Shown: positions 45,507 through 54,146 of the stretch, one piece after another
How positions within the stretch are numbered: position 1 is the stretch's first letter
Layout of the letters: each line of letters opens with the position of its first letter
Source: Pseudomonadota bacterium
Lineage (GTDB): Bacteria; Pseudomonadota; Gammaproteobacteria; Burkholderiales; Burkholderiaceae_E
Assembly: GCA_029779755.1 (NCBI GenBank)
Contig: JAKOZZ010000184.1
Span: 1-58,460 of the forward strand
DNA: 58,460 bases
Reading direction: 5' to 3'
Notes under the pieces: generated by a model
What the model saw: the letters and a program-made list of their open reading frames with translations, nothing else
The model's database searches: none
Told to the model about the DNA's origin: nothing
Translations under genes and position numbers: made by a program

Positions 45507-46835
45507 ATGACCCTGGCCCTGCCCCGAATGCACCGCCGCGTCGGCTCCGCGCGTATCACCGCGCGCGCCGCCGACGCCGCACGCGCACCGTCCGCCACTC
45601 GCGCACGGTCGGCCGCACGTCCGCTGCACGCGGCAGCAACGCGTTTTGCGCTGCCGCTGCTGGCCGCCGCCACGCTGCTGGGCCTCGCCGGCTGCCAGGA
45701 CCGGGCGAGCGCGCCCGCGGCACCGGCCGCTTCGACCGGTGAAGCCACCCAGAAGGCCGGCGCCTCGGCCAGGAAGCAGGCGCCCGCCAACCCCGACGAG
45801 GTGCAGGCCACTGCGGCCCTGGCCCAATACGTCAAGACGGGCGTCCCGGTCCGCGCCGTGGTGCGGCGCACGCTCCAGATCCCCGGCCGCCTCGAGATGA
45901 ACGAGAACCAGACGGCACGGGTCGGTGCACCGTTCACCGGACGCATCATGTCGCTCAACGCCGTGGTCGGGCAGGTGGTCAGGCGCGGTGACGTGCTGGC
46001 CGAGGTAAGCAGCCCGGAGCTGTCCACCGCACAGCTCGGGTTCCTCAAGGCACATTCGGCCAACGAGCTCGCCGAGCGCGCCGTCGAGCGCGCGAAGCTG
46101 CTGCTGGCCGCCGACGTGATCGGCACCGCCGAACTGCAGCGCCGCGAGAACGAGCTGACCGTGGCCCGGGCCGAGAAGCGTGCCTCCACCGATCAGTTGC
46201 GTGTGCTCGGACTGCCGATGGCGGTCATCCAGCGGCTCGAGAGCACCGGCCAGCTCGTGGCCAGCACGCCGGTGACCGCGACCAAGACCGGCACGATCAT
46301 CGAGCGCAAGGCAGCCATCGGGCAGGTCGTCGACCCGACGGACGAACTGTTCACGATCTCGAACCTCGACTCGATCTGGGCGGTGGCCGACGTGCCCGAG
46401 CAGGAAGCCCGCGAGCTGCGCCGCGGTCAGCGTGTGCACCTGGACATCCCGGCGCTGCGCAACGGGAAGCGGCTCGGCACCATCGAGTTCGTCTCCGACC
46501 TGGTCAACCCGGAAACCCGGACGATCCAGGTGCGCATGGCGCTGGCCAATCCGCAGCGCGAATACAAGCCTGCGATGCTGGCGTCGATGGTTCTCGAAGG
46601 TCCGGAGGAGTCGCACCTGGTGGTGCCGCCGTCAGCGATCGTGCGGGAGGAGAACCGCGATCACGTGTTCGTCGCGCTGGGCAACGACCGCTACGTGCTG
46701 CGCCCGATCACCGTGGGCATGGAGCACAACGGCCAGCGCGTGGTGCTCAGCGGCCTGCAGGAGCATGACCAGATCGTCACGAACGGGGCCTTCCATCTGA
46801 ACAACGAGCGCAAGCTGCGCGCCTCCGGGGGCTGA
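45507..46835 (+). CDS. RND efflux periplasmic adaptor (CzcB/CusB type)
   Basis: Membrane-fusion protein of 442 residues starting 1 base after the czcC-like stop. ATG 45507 is used; the track's GTG 45495 overlaps the previous gene. After an Arg/Ala-rich stretch of about 45 residues comes a lipoprotein signal ending in LLGLAGC (Cys63), an unusually late lipobox; a start at ATG 45528 would shorten it. Adaptor motifs: RVGAPFTGRIMSLNAVVGQVVRRGDVLAEVSSPEL (lipoyl half-motif), helical hairpin, then IWAVADVPEQEARELRRGQRVHLDIPA and a C-terminal barrel. Links pump and outer-membrane channel. Confidence 0.9.
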   Translation: MTLALPRMHRRVGSARITARAADAARAPSATRARSAARPLHAAATRFALPLLAAATLLGLAGCQDRASAPAAPAASTGEATQKAGASARKQAPANPDEVQATAALAQYVKTGVPVRAVVRRTLQIPGRLEMNENQTARVGAPFTGRIMSLNAVVGQVVRRGDVLAEVSSPELSTAQLGFLKAHSANELAERAVERAKLLLAADVIGTAELQRRENELTVARAEKRASTDQLRVLGLPMAVIQRLESTGQLVASTPVTATKTGTIIERKAAIGQVVDPTDELFTISNLDSIWAVADVPEQEARELRRGQRVHLDIPALRNGKRLGTIEFVSDLVNPETRTIQVRMALANPQREYKPAMLASMVLEGPEESHLVVPPSAIVREENRDHVFVALGNDRYVLRPITVGMEHNGQRVVLSGLQEHDQIVTNGAFHLNNERKLRASGG

Positions 46836-46841
46836 GCGGTC

Positions 46842-49800
46842 ATGATCGAATCCCTCGTCCGGACGGCGCTGCATCAGCGCCTGATCGTGCTCGTCGTCGC
46901 GCTCATCCTGCTCGCGTTCGGCGCCGACGCCACCCGCAAGCTGTCGGTCGACGCGTTCCCCGACGTCACCACCGTGCAGGTGCAGATCGCCACCGAGGCG
47001 CCGGGCCGCTCGCCGGAGGAAGTCGAGCGCTTCGTCACCGTGCCGCTCGAGATCGCGATGACCGGCCTGCCCGGCCTGACCGAGATGCGCTCGCTGAACA
47101 AGCCCGCGCTGTCGCTGATCACGCTGGTCTTCACCGACCAGACCAACGTCTACTTCGCGCGCCAGCTGGTGATGGAGCGGTTGCAGGAGGTCACGTCGCG
47201 CATGCCGCCGGGCGTGACCCCGGTGCTGGGCCCGGTGTCGAGCGCGCTGGGCGAGGTCTACCAGTACACGCTGGAGCGCGCCGACGACGGCGACCGCGCA
47301 CTCACGCGCGCCGAGCTCACCGAGCGGCGCGTGGTGCAGGACTGGGTGGTGCGTCCGCTGCTGCGTTCGATCCCGGGTGTTGCCGAGATCAACTCCACGG
47401 GCGGCTACGTGCGTCAGTACCAGGTGCTGGCCGACCCGGCCAAGCTGCGCTACTACAAGGTGTCACTGAACGACGTGCATCGCGCACTGGCCGAGAACAA
47501 CGCCAACTCGGGCGGCGGCATCCTGCCGCAGGGCGCCGAGCAGTTCCTGGTGCGCGGCGTGGGCCTGATCCGCAGCCTCGACGACATCGGCACCATCGTG
47601 CTGAAGGAGGTCAGCGGCACGCCGGTCTTCCTGCGCGACGTCGCATCGATCACCCTCGGCGACGAGGTGCGCTACGGCGCGATGATCAAGAACGGTGTCA
47701 CCGAATCGGTCGGGGGCATCGTCATGATGATCCGGGCGGGCAACGCCAAGGAAGTCGTCAGCCGCGTGAAGAAGCGCGTCGACGAGATCAACGCGAAGGG
47801 CATGCTGCCCGACGGCCTGAAGATCGTGCCGTACTACGACCGCTCCGAGCTGGTCGACGCGGCGCTCTGGACGGTGACCAAGGTGCTGCTCGAAGGCGCG
47901 GTCTTCGTGATGATCGTGCTGTTCCTGTTCCTGGGCGACCTGCGCTCGAGCCTGGTGGTGATCGCCACGCTGGTGCTCACGCCGGTGATCACGTTCATCG
48001 TGATGAACCGCATCGGGCTGTCGGCCAACCTGATGTCGCTGGGCGGCCTGGCGATCGCCATCGGACTGATGATCGACGGCTCGGTGGTGGTCGTGGAGAA
48101 CGCGTTTGCGCAGCTCGGCCACCGCAAGGGCGTCGACCGCCTGCGCGTGGTGTTCGAGGCCGTGCGCGACGTGGCCACGCCGGTGGTGTTCGGCATCGGC
48201 ATCATCATCCTGGTGTTCCTGCCGCTGATGACGCTCACCGGCATGGAAGGCAAGATGTTCGCGCCGCTGGCGTACACGATCGCGATCGCGCTCACGATCT
48301 CGCTGGTCATCTCGCTGACCCTGACGCCGGCCCTGTCGATGTACGTGCTCAAGGGCGGCGACGAGCACGACACCTGGCTGATCGCACGCCTGAAGCGGCC
48401 CTACCTGAAGCTGCTGCACCTGGCATTGCGCAACCCGACGCGCACCGTCGCGATCGCCGGCGCCGCCTTCGTCGGTGCGCTTGCGCTGGTGCCGATGCTG
48501 GGCACGTCCTTCATCCCCGAGATGAAGGAAGGGTCGGTGTCGCCCAACATGGACCGCGTCGCCAACATCTCGCTGAACGAATCCATCGCGATGGAGATGG
48601 AAGCGATGAAGCTGGTGCGTGACGTCCCGGGTGTGAAGGTCGTTGTCTCGCGCCTCGGCCGCGGCGACAGCCCGGCCGACCCGGCCGGGCCGAACGAGGC
48701 CGACGTGATCGCCACGCTGAAGCCACGCGACGAATGGCCCGAGGGCTGGACACAGGACACGATCGCCGACGAGATGCGCCAGAAGCTTTCGCGGTTTCCG
48801 GGTGTGCAGGTGGTGATGGCCCAGCCGATCTCCGACCGCGTCGACGAGATGGTCACCGGCGTGCGCTCCGACGTGGCCGTGAAGATCTTCGGCGACGACA
48901 TGGAGATGCTGCGCGACAAGGCCGGCGAGGTGGCGGCCGTCGCCGCGCAGATCCAGGGTCTGCGCGACCAGCGCATCGAGCGGGTGGGCGGCCAGCAGTA
49001 CCTGACGCTCACGATCGACCGGCAGGCGATCGCTCGTGCCGGGCTCAACGCGGCCGACGTGCACGACGTGATCGAGACGGCGATCGGCGGCAAGGTCGCC
49101 ACCGACATCTTCGAGGGCGAGCGCCGCTTCCAGGCGGTGGTGCGCCTGCCCGAATCGATGCGCGACTCGGTCGACGAGATCCGCAAGATCACGGTGACCG
49201 CGCCGGGCGGCGCACTGGTGCCGCTGGACAACCTGGCGCGCATCGAAGTCAACGAAGGTCCGGCGCAGATCAGCCGCGAGACCGGCAAGCGCCGCATCGT
49301 GGTGGCGATCAACGTGCAGGACCGCGACCTCGGCGGCTTCGTCGCCGAGCTGCGCAGCAAGGTCGAATCGCAGGTGAAGCTGCCCGAGGGCTACTACTAC
49401 GAGTGGGGCGGCACCTTCCAGAACATGGAGCGCGCGCTGAGCCACCTGACGATCATCGTGCCGGCCACGGTCGCGGCGATCTTCTTCCTGCTGTTCCTGC
49501 TGTTCTCGTCGGTGCGGTTCGCGGCGCTGATCATCACCGTGCTGCCCTTCGCGTCGATCGGCGGCATCGTCGGCCTGTTCGTCAGCCGAGAGTACCTGTC
49601 GGTGCCCGCGTCGGTGGGCTTCATCGCGCTGTGGGGCATCGCCGTGCTCAACGGCGTGGTGCTGGTGTCCTACATCCGCAAGCTGCGGCGCGAAGGGCAC
49701 GACACGCTCGGCGCGATCGTCGAGGGCGCCACGCAGCGCTTCCGCCCGGTGCTGATGACGGCGACGGTGGCGATGCTGGGCCTGATCCCGTTCCTGTTCG

Positions 49801-50024
49801 CGACCGGGCCGGGCTCCGAGGTGCAGCGTCCGCTGGCGATCGTCGTGATCGGCGGGCTGATCACCTGCACGCTGCTGACGCTGATCGTGGTGCCGGTGCT
49901 GTACCGCTGGTTCGAGAACCCGGCGGCCGAGGACGCGCTCGCCGCGGTCGAGAAGCAGGTGCAGGCACGCCGTGCGGCGCGGGCCGCGGCGCTCGAGGCG
50001 GCGGGCGACGCGCGCCCGCATTGA
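46842..50024 (+). CDS. Heavy-metal RND efflux pump (CzcA family)
   Basis: Proton-driven inner-membrane pump of 1060 residues with the usual 12 helices and two large periplasmic loops. It starts with MIESLVRTALHQRLIVLVVALILLAFG and contains KLSVDAFPDVTTVQVQIATEAPGRSPEEVERFVTVPLE, the heavy-metal RND signature. The metal-specificity segment of helix 4 reads AIGLMIDGSVVVVEN: it keeps the family DG and EN but is neither the DFG..DGA form of CzcA nor the VDAA form of CusA, so the metal cannot be assigned by motif. With the upstream riboswitch, manganese is a reasonable hypothesis. C-terminal residues are Ala/Arg-rich without an obvious metal motif. Confidence 0.93.
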   Translation: MIESLVRTALHQRLIVLVVALILLAFGADATRKLSVDAFPDVTTVQVQIATEAPGRSPEEVERFVTVPLEIAMTGLPGLTEMRSLNKPALSLITLVFTDQTNVYFARQLVMERLQEVTSRMPPGVTPVLGPVSSALGEVYQYTLERADDGDRALTRAELTERRVVQDWVVRPLLRSIPGVAEINSTGGYVRQYQVLADPAKLRYYKVSLNDVHRALAENNANSGGGILPQGAEQFLVRGVGLIRSLDDIGTIVLKEVSGTPVFLRDVASITLGDEVRYGAMIKNGVTESVGGIVMMIRAGNAKEVVSRVKKRVDEINAKGMLPDGLKIVPYYDRSELVDAALWTVTKVLLEGAVFVMIVLFLFLGDLRSSLVVIATLVLTPVITFIVMNRIGLSANLMSLGGLAIAIGLMIDGSVVVVENAFAQLGHRKGVDRLRVVFEAVRDVATPVVFGIGIIILVFLPLMTLTGMEGKMFAPLAYTIAIALTISLVISLTLTPALSMYVLKGGDEHDTWLIARLKRPYLKLLHLALRNPTRTVAIAGAAFVGALALVPMLGTSFIPEMKEGSVSPNMDRVANISLNESIAMEMEAMKLVRDVPGVKVVVSRLGRGDSPADPAGPNEADVIATLKPRDEWPEGWTQDTIADEMRQKLSRFPGVQVVMAQPISDRVDEMVTGVRSDVAVKIFGDDMEMLRDKAGEVAAVAAQIQGLRDQRIERVGGQQYLTLTIDRQAIARAGLNAADVHDVIETAIGGKVATDIFEGERRFQAVVRLPESMRDSVDEIRKITVTAPGGALVPLDNLARIEVNEGPAQISRETGKRRIVVAINVQDRDLGGFVAELRSKVESQVKLPEGYYYEWGGTFQNMERALSHLTIIVPATVAAIFFLLFLLFSSVRFAALIITVLPFASIGGIVGLFVSREYLSVPASVGFIALWGIAVLNGVVLVSYIRKLRREGHDTLGAIVEGATQRFRPVLMTATVAMLGLIPFLFATGPGSEVQRPLAIVVIGGLITCTLLTLIVVPVLYRWFENPAAEDALAAVEKQVQARRAARAAALEAAGDARPH

Positions 50025-50035
50025 GGGCTCGGGCC

Positions 50036-50087
50036 GGCGCGCCGCCGACGGATTGGCGCGCCCGGTGCGCCGCCGACGCGGCGCGCC
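50036..50087. repeat. Triple GGCGCGCC palindrome in a convergent gap
   Basis: The 8-bp palindrome GGCGCGCC occurs at 50036, 50055 and 50080 in the 73-bp gap between the convergent pump and RidA genes. Any two copies can pair, giving alternative hairpins that may act as a bidirectional terminator. Confidence 0.5.
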
Positions 50088-50097
50088 GCCCCCCCGC

Positions 50098-50499
50098 TCA
50101 GGCGCCCGCGTCGTCGACGACCGCGACCGCCTCGATCTCCAGCATCATGTCCTCGTGCACCAGCGCCGGCGTCGCCACCAGCGTGCTGGCCGGCAGATGC
50201 CCTTCGAAGCGGCGCGTGCGGATCTCCCGCAGCAGCGCCACCTTCGCCGACGTGAGATCGCGCACGTAGGTGTTCAGCTTCACCACGTGGCGGAACTCGG
50301 CGCCGCCGGCGGCCAGCGCCACCTTCAGGTTGTCGAACACGCGCTCGGCCTGCTCGGCGAAGGTGCTGCCCACCACCTTGCCGGTCTCGTCGACCGACAC
50401 CTGTCCCGACACGTAGACGGTGCGCCCGCCGGTGACGACGGCGGTGTGCGAATAGCTGCCCTTGGACAGGCCGGGGGGATTGAGGAAACGGGTCGCCAT
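50098..50499 (-). CDS. RidA-family protein (enamine/imine deaminase type)
   Basis: Protein of 133 residues of the YjgF/YER057c/UK114 family, which in characterised members hydrolyses reactive enamines released by PLP enzymes. Motifs: GSYSHTAVVTGGRTVYVSGQVSVDETGKVVG at the N-terminus, QAERVFDNLKVALAAGG, HVVKLNTYVRDLTS, and C-terminal PASTLVATPALVHEDMMLEIEAVAVV. The catalytic arginine position of RidA proper (Arg105) corresponds to the PAST/TLVAT region and looks replaced here, so it may belong to another Rid subgroup. Confidence 0.88.
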   Translation of the reverse strand: MATRFLNPPGLSKGSYSHTAVVTGGRTVYVSGQVSVDETGKVVGSTFAEQAERVFDNLKVALAAGGAEFRHVVKLNTYVRDLTSAKVALLREIRTRRFEGHLPASTLVATPALVHEDMMLEIEAVAVVDDAGA

Positions 50500-50652
50500 G
50501 TTGCGCTCCTGAACGGGGTGCGACGATCATAGACGACGCGACGGCTCAGGTGATGCCCGCGCGCACCGGAGCCCCTGATGACCCCTGTCGGCAACGAGCG
50601 ACCGCTTCCGGCACCGCCGACGGACGGGACGCCGCGCCCCGTCGGGGCCACG

Positions 50653-51879
50653 ATGCGCGTGCTCGCGCTCGTACTCGCCTGCGTGGCGTCGGCCTGTTCG
50701 CATCGCAGCGACGAACGTCCGCTCGAGACGGCGTCGATCGCGCACGGCCCGTTCGAGATCGTCGCCAAGGGGCGACGCATCTCCACCGGCACCTTCCCCA
50801 ACACGGGCGGGAACCCGTTCGCCACGATGGAGGTCACCGGCTTCACGGTGCGCCACCAGGGCCAGCCGGTGTCGATCACGCACGGCAGCCGCACGCTGCA
50901 AGGGTTCTGGCGCGTGGTCCGGCTGACGGACGCCCCGGTGCCCGCGCTGCTCGTCTCGACCACCGACTTCCATCTGATCAGCGACGAAGGCGGTCGGCTG
51001 GTCACGCGTTCGTTCGGCGCGCCCAGCACCGACATGGCCGACTACCAGTGGCTCGACGCCGACCGCGGACAGCCGACGCCGCCGCGCGCGTTCGGCATCC
51101 AGAAGGTCGATCCGAATGCCGGCACCGAGCTGCGCGGCGGGCGCTGGCTGCGGCTGGCCGGGCACACCGTGCTCGACGTGCACACCCTGCGTAGCCATCC
51201 CATCCGACCCTGGATCCCCAGCGGGACGCATCGGCCGATGGCGGGCCTGAACGGCGGCGGCGTGCGCGCCATCGCGTTCTCGCCCGGCCAGACGCAGTAC
51301 GTGACGATCGGTTCGGGCTACGACTACGAGCGCGACGGCGAGCACTACCAGGCGCTGCTGGTCGTCGACATCCCGAGCGGCGAGGCCTATGGGCACCGGC
51401 TCGAACGGCGGCAGACGCACTTCATCGACATCGACGACGCCACGCCGGAGTGGCTCGCACGGCACTTCCGCTGGACGAAGGACGCCCAGGGGCGCGAGCG
51501 CCTCGAGCCGCGTCCCGGCGCGAAGCCCGCGCCCTGGGTGGGCCGGGTGGTCGACACCAGCGGCGGCCCCAACTACCGGCTGCGGCCGACGCTGCCCGCG
51601 ATGGAGGCGACGCTGGTGCGCTTCATCGTCGAGCGGATGCAGGGCCGGCCCGCGCCGGATCCTGTCGACCCCAAGCGTCCCAGCGACCGCACGCTCGCCG
51701 TGCCGGGCTGCGACGACACCGTGGTGGTCTATCACCACGACGCGCAGACGGTGCTCTACACGACCGGACCGACGCACCGTGTACGCGCCGACTGCTCCGC
51801 CGTCGTGCGCCGCATCGCCGACGCGTTCAACGCCGAACTCGCGCGCGGCGCATACCAGGCGCTGTTCGAGCGCGACTGA
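50653..51879 (+). CDS. Putative lipoprotein of unknown function
   Basis: Open frame of 433 residues; ATG 50653 (MRVLALVLACVASACSHRS, 408 residues) is preferred because it gives a lipoprotein signal with lipobox ASAC. The mature part shows no domain I recognise: FEIVAKGRRISTGTFPNTGGNPFATMEVTGFTVRHQG, many beta-type segments, GSGYDYERDGEHYQALLVVD, and a C-terminal helical stretch. It is probably anchored in the envelope. No operon partner on the plus strand. Confidence 0.6.
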   Translation: MRVLALVLACVASACSHRSDERPLETASIAHGPFEIVAKGRRISTGTFPNTGGNPFATMEVTGFTVRHQGQPVSITHGSRTLQGFWRVVRLTDAPVPALLVSTTDFHLISDEGGRLVTRSFGAPSTDMADYQWLDADRGQPTPPRAFGIQKVDPNAGTELRGGRWLRLAGHTVLDVHTLRSHPIRPWIPSGTHRPMAGLNGGGVRAIAFSPGQTQYVTIGSGYDYERDGEHYQALLVVDIPSGEAYGHRLERRQTHFIDIDDATPEWLARHFRWTKDAQGRERLEPRPGAKPAPWVGRVVDTSGGPNYRLRPTLPAMEATLVRFIVERMQGRPAPDPVDPKRPSDRTLAVPGCDDTVVVYHHDAQTVLYTTGPTHRVRADCSAVVRRIADAFNAELARGAYQALFERD

Positions 51880-51998
51880 ACGGCGCGTGTCCGGCGCCGA
51901 CTGCGCGGAACCTGCGCGGTCGGCACGATGTTCACGGTCTGCGTGACGTTCCCGGTCTGCGCGGGCTGCGGGGTCTGCGACGTCTGCGGGGTTCTGCG

Positions 51999-52640
51999 CT
52001 ACCAGCGCAGCACGCGCGGCCCCAGCAGCGCCCCCAGCGCCGCGACCGCCAGCACACCCCCCACGTACCAGACGGCCAGGAACGGCGCGGCCATCTCCGG
52101 GCAGTGCAGGCTGTAGGCGGTCGCACCGATCGCCCCGGACAGCAGGCCGGCGACGGCCCCTGCGGCGCGCAGCCGCGTGGGCGCCATGCGCGCCATCGCC
52201 CGCATCGCCAGCACGAAACCGGGTAACGACAGCACCACGATGGCCACCGGGCACACCGCCCAGGTGGTGCCCAGCACGAGCGCGGCCCGCTCCTGCGGGG
52301 CGGCCGACCCGAGCGCCGCGAACGCGAGCGCCCAGAGGGCCAGCACCGGCAGCGCCGGCGCCCAGGCGAGCAGACCTGCCCGTGCCCCCGGACGGCCCAG
52401 CCGGCGGCCGAGCGGCAGGGCCAGCAGGGCGAGCGCCGCGACGAACCCCGCCTTGCCCCAGAACATCGGGGCGTGCGCCGCCTGCGCCAGATCCGGGCGC
52501 AGGCCCAGGGCCAGCAGCACCAGCACGGTCGCGCAGACGGCGCCCAGCGCGGCGGCCATCCCCCAGGTCCGGCCGGCCGCCCGCGGATCGGCCGCCACCG
52601 GCCCCCGGGCCAGCAGGTCGATCAGCTCATCGGTCTTCAT
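51999..52640 (-). CDS. NrsF-type anti-sigma factor (DUF1109)
   Basis: Membrane protein of 213 residues with six predicted helices and no large soluble domain. It starts [14 protein letters not shown], the conserved N-terminal segment of NrsF/DUF1109, and ends with [19 protein letters not shown], a conserved block with the Cys that responds to stress or metals in characterised members. Overlaps the ECF sigma gene by 14 bp, so it should hold that sigma factor at the membrane. The 119-bp region downstream (51880-51998) contains GTCTGCG four times and no gene. Confidence 0.85.
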   Translation of the reverse strand: MKTDELIDLLARGPVAADPRAAGRTWGMAAALGAVCATVLVLLALGLRPDLAQAAHAPMFWGKAGFVAALALLALPLGRRLGRPGARAGLLAWAPALPVLALWALAFAALGSAAPQERAALVLGTTWAVCPVAIVVLSLPGFVLAMRAMARMAPTRLRAAGAVAGLLSGAIGATAYSLHCPEMAAPFLAVWYVGGVLAVAALGALLGPRVLRW

Positions 52641-53208
52641 CGGCGCTCCCCCGGATGCGGGCGGCCAGCGCCTTCAGCCCGCGATGCACGCCGATCTTCA
52701 CGGCCGACTCCGACAGACCGGTGCGCTGCGCGGTCTCGGCCACCGACAGGCCTTCGAGCTTCACGTGCACGATCGGCAGGCGCTGCTTGTCGGGCAGGGT
52801 GGCCAGCAGACGGCCGAGATCGCGGCGCGCCTCCTGCGCCTGCGGCTGCGGGTCGGCCAGCCACTCGACCTCGTCGTCGAGCGGGTCGGTGACCAGCGCC
52901 TGCCGGCCGTGGCGGCGCAGCATGTCGACCAGCTTGTAGCGCGCGATCGCATGGACCCACGGCGTCAGCGGCTGGGCCGCGTCGTACGTGTGCCGCTGGT
53001 TGTGCACGGCCAGCAGCGCCTCCTGCACCAGGTCCTCGACCTCGTCGGGCATACGCGCGAGCCGGCGGCGGAAGAACCCCCGCAGCAGGGCGCCGAGTGC
53101 CTCGAGGAAGCGGTGATACGCCCGGGCGTCGCCCGCCTGCGCGGCGACCAGCCACGCCCGCAGACGCGCTTCGCGCTGCGTGGGATCGGCGGCGTCCGGT
53201 CGGTTCAA
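52627..53208 (-). CDS. ECF RNA polymerase sigma factor (SigF-like)
   Basis: Sigma factor of 193 residues. The start is TTG 53208, just after an in-frame TGA and 6 bases downstream of AGGAG; the nearby ATG at 53212 is in a different frame. Region 2: [22 protein letters not shown] to [23 protein letters not shown] and [18 protein letters not shown]. Region 4: [47 protein letters not shown]. Paired with the overlapping NrsF-type anti-sigma gene. In known systems the pair answers oxidative or heavy-metal stress, which fits the nearby efflux operon, though no direct link is shown. Confidence 0.9.
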   Translation of the reverse strand: MNRPDAADPTQREARLRAWLVAAQAGDARAYHRFLEALGALLRGFFRRRLARMPDEVEDLVQEALLAVHNQRHTYDAAQPLTPWVHAIARYKLVDMLRRHGRQALVTDPLDDEVEWLADPQPQAQEARRDLGRLLATLPDKQRLPIVHVKLEGLSVAETAQRTGLSESAVKIGVHRGLKALAARIRGSADEDR

Positions 53209-53437
53209 TCATGTCTCCTGGTTCGTCGTCGCGTGCCATCCGGTTACAGCGGCCGCGCACACCATGCGCAGCCGACGCACCAAGCGCACCGGGCACGGCG
53301 GACGCGGCACAGGGTACTGCACGCCCCGAGCGGATCGCGCAGGTCGCGTCGGTGATGCCGATGTGCCGATGTGCCGGTGAATCCGATCGCGCCGGTCGTG
53401 CGGCCGGTGAGTCCGAGCGGGGCTGAAATCCTGACCC

Positions 53438-53473
53438 GGCGGCACAGGCGGCACAGGCGGCACTGGCGGCACA
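53438..53473. repeat. 9-bp tandem repeat
   Basis: GGCGGCACA repeated four times (third unit ends in T), in the 477-bp gene-free region upstream of the ECF sigma gene, next to a cluster of TGTGGACAA-like boxes. Confidence 0.8.
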
Positions 53474-53476
53474 GGC

Positions 53477-53646
53477 TGTGGACAGGATCGTGGAGAAATC
53501 GTCGGAAAACCGCTGGGCAACGCGGGGAAAAGTGCGGGACAGGGGGCGGGGAAGACCGTGGACAACCCCGGGGCAAGGGGCGGAAAAGTGTCCGGACAAG
53601 CCGGTGGAAAAGCGACGGGAAGGGCTGTGGACGGATCTGTGGACAA
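53477..53646. repeat. Cluster of DnaA-box-like TGTGGACAA motifs
   Basis: Within 170 bp on the plus strand: TGTGGACAG (53477), CGTGGACAA (53557), TCCGGACAA (53591), TGTGGACGG (53626) and TGTGGACAA (53638). The reverse complement, TTGTCCACA, is the GC-rich form of the DnaA box. Interspersed GGGGAAAAGTG, GGCGGAAAAGTG and GGTGGAAAAGCG form a second repeated element. The rest of 53209-53685 shows no gene; open frames there are low-complexity. Confidence 0.5.
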
Positions 53647-53685
53647 TCCGGCGGGCGCCGACTCCGGCGGCCGGCGCACGGACCG

Positions 53686-53868
53686 CTAGATCACCGCCAG
53701 GTGACGGGCGTGCGCACCGCGGACGGCGGACAGGGGCACCGACGCATCGAAGGTGGCGAGACAGCCGTCATGGGCAACGGCAAGCGCCAGCAGGTAGAGA
53801 TCGGTCACCTGCCGATGCCCGTGCAGGCGCGCATGGTCGAAGCGGGTCTCGTCGAGCAGGGCGCGCAT
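53686..53868 (-). pseudogene. Internally deleted VapC (PIN-domain) toxin remnant
   Basis: From ATG 53868 (MRALLDETRFDHARL) the frame encodes 60 residues ending in the C-terminal half of a VapC: LHGHRQVTDLYLLALAVAHDGCLATFDASVP. The MRALLD start is typical of full-length VapC, but about 70 residues, including the first PIN acidic cluster, are missing, as if a deletion joined two LLD-coding stretches. The remaining QVTD and TFD acidic residues alone cannot make a PIN active site, so the RNase is almost certainly inactive. It overlaps the broken antitoxin stop by 1 bp (TGATG). Confidence 0.7.
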
Positions 53869-54087
53869 CAGATCGCGTCGTCGTCGCGCAGCCGGTCGAT
53901 CACGGCGTTGGTGACCACGCCGCCGCGGCGGGCGAACGGCTCGATGCCATGACGGGCCGACGGTTCGGCCGCGCAGACCGGCGCGTGCCAGTCGCGACAG
54001 CACGCGGCCGGCCGTCTCGCCTTCGCGTCGCGCAAGCTCCTTGGCGGCGAGCAGCACGTCGTCGTCGATATCCAGCGTGGTGCGCAT
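53868..54087 (-). pseudogene. Frameshifted VapB antitoxin remnant
   Basis: From ATG 54087 the frame gives a ribbon-helix-helix antitoxin start, MRTTLDIDDDVLLAAKELARREGETAGRVLSRLARAGL. Conserved C-terminal residues (HGIEPFARRGGVVTNAVIDRLRDDDAI, then TGA) are in another frame, so one base has been gained or lost around 53960-53975. As it stands the first frame reads through into the toxin remnant, making a 133-residue fusion frame. Either a real decayed toxin-antitoxin locus or, less likely, one sequencing error plus a real toxin deletion. Confidence 0.7.
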
Positions 54088-54146
54088 GCATCTGACGCTA
54101 TCGCATCAAGGTATGGCGGTTCAAGCATCGCGCTACGATCGCACGC

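Noticed and set aside
53477-53646. Chromosomal replication origin
   Set aside because: DnaA-like boxes are present, but there is no AT-rich unwinding element and no dnaA, dnaN, gyrB, parA or parB nearby.
53209-53679. 156-codon minus-strand frame rich in FPxxCP repeats
   Set aside because: Low-complexity translation of repeated TGTGGACAA/GGAAAAG DNA; no conserved domain and it overlaps the sigma gene's ribosome-binding site.
53686-54087. Single 133-residue gene
   Set aside because: Its two ends are recognisably VapB and VapC, and the middle is out-of-frame sequence; treated as two pseudogenes.
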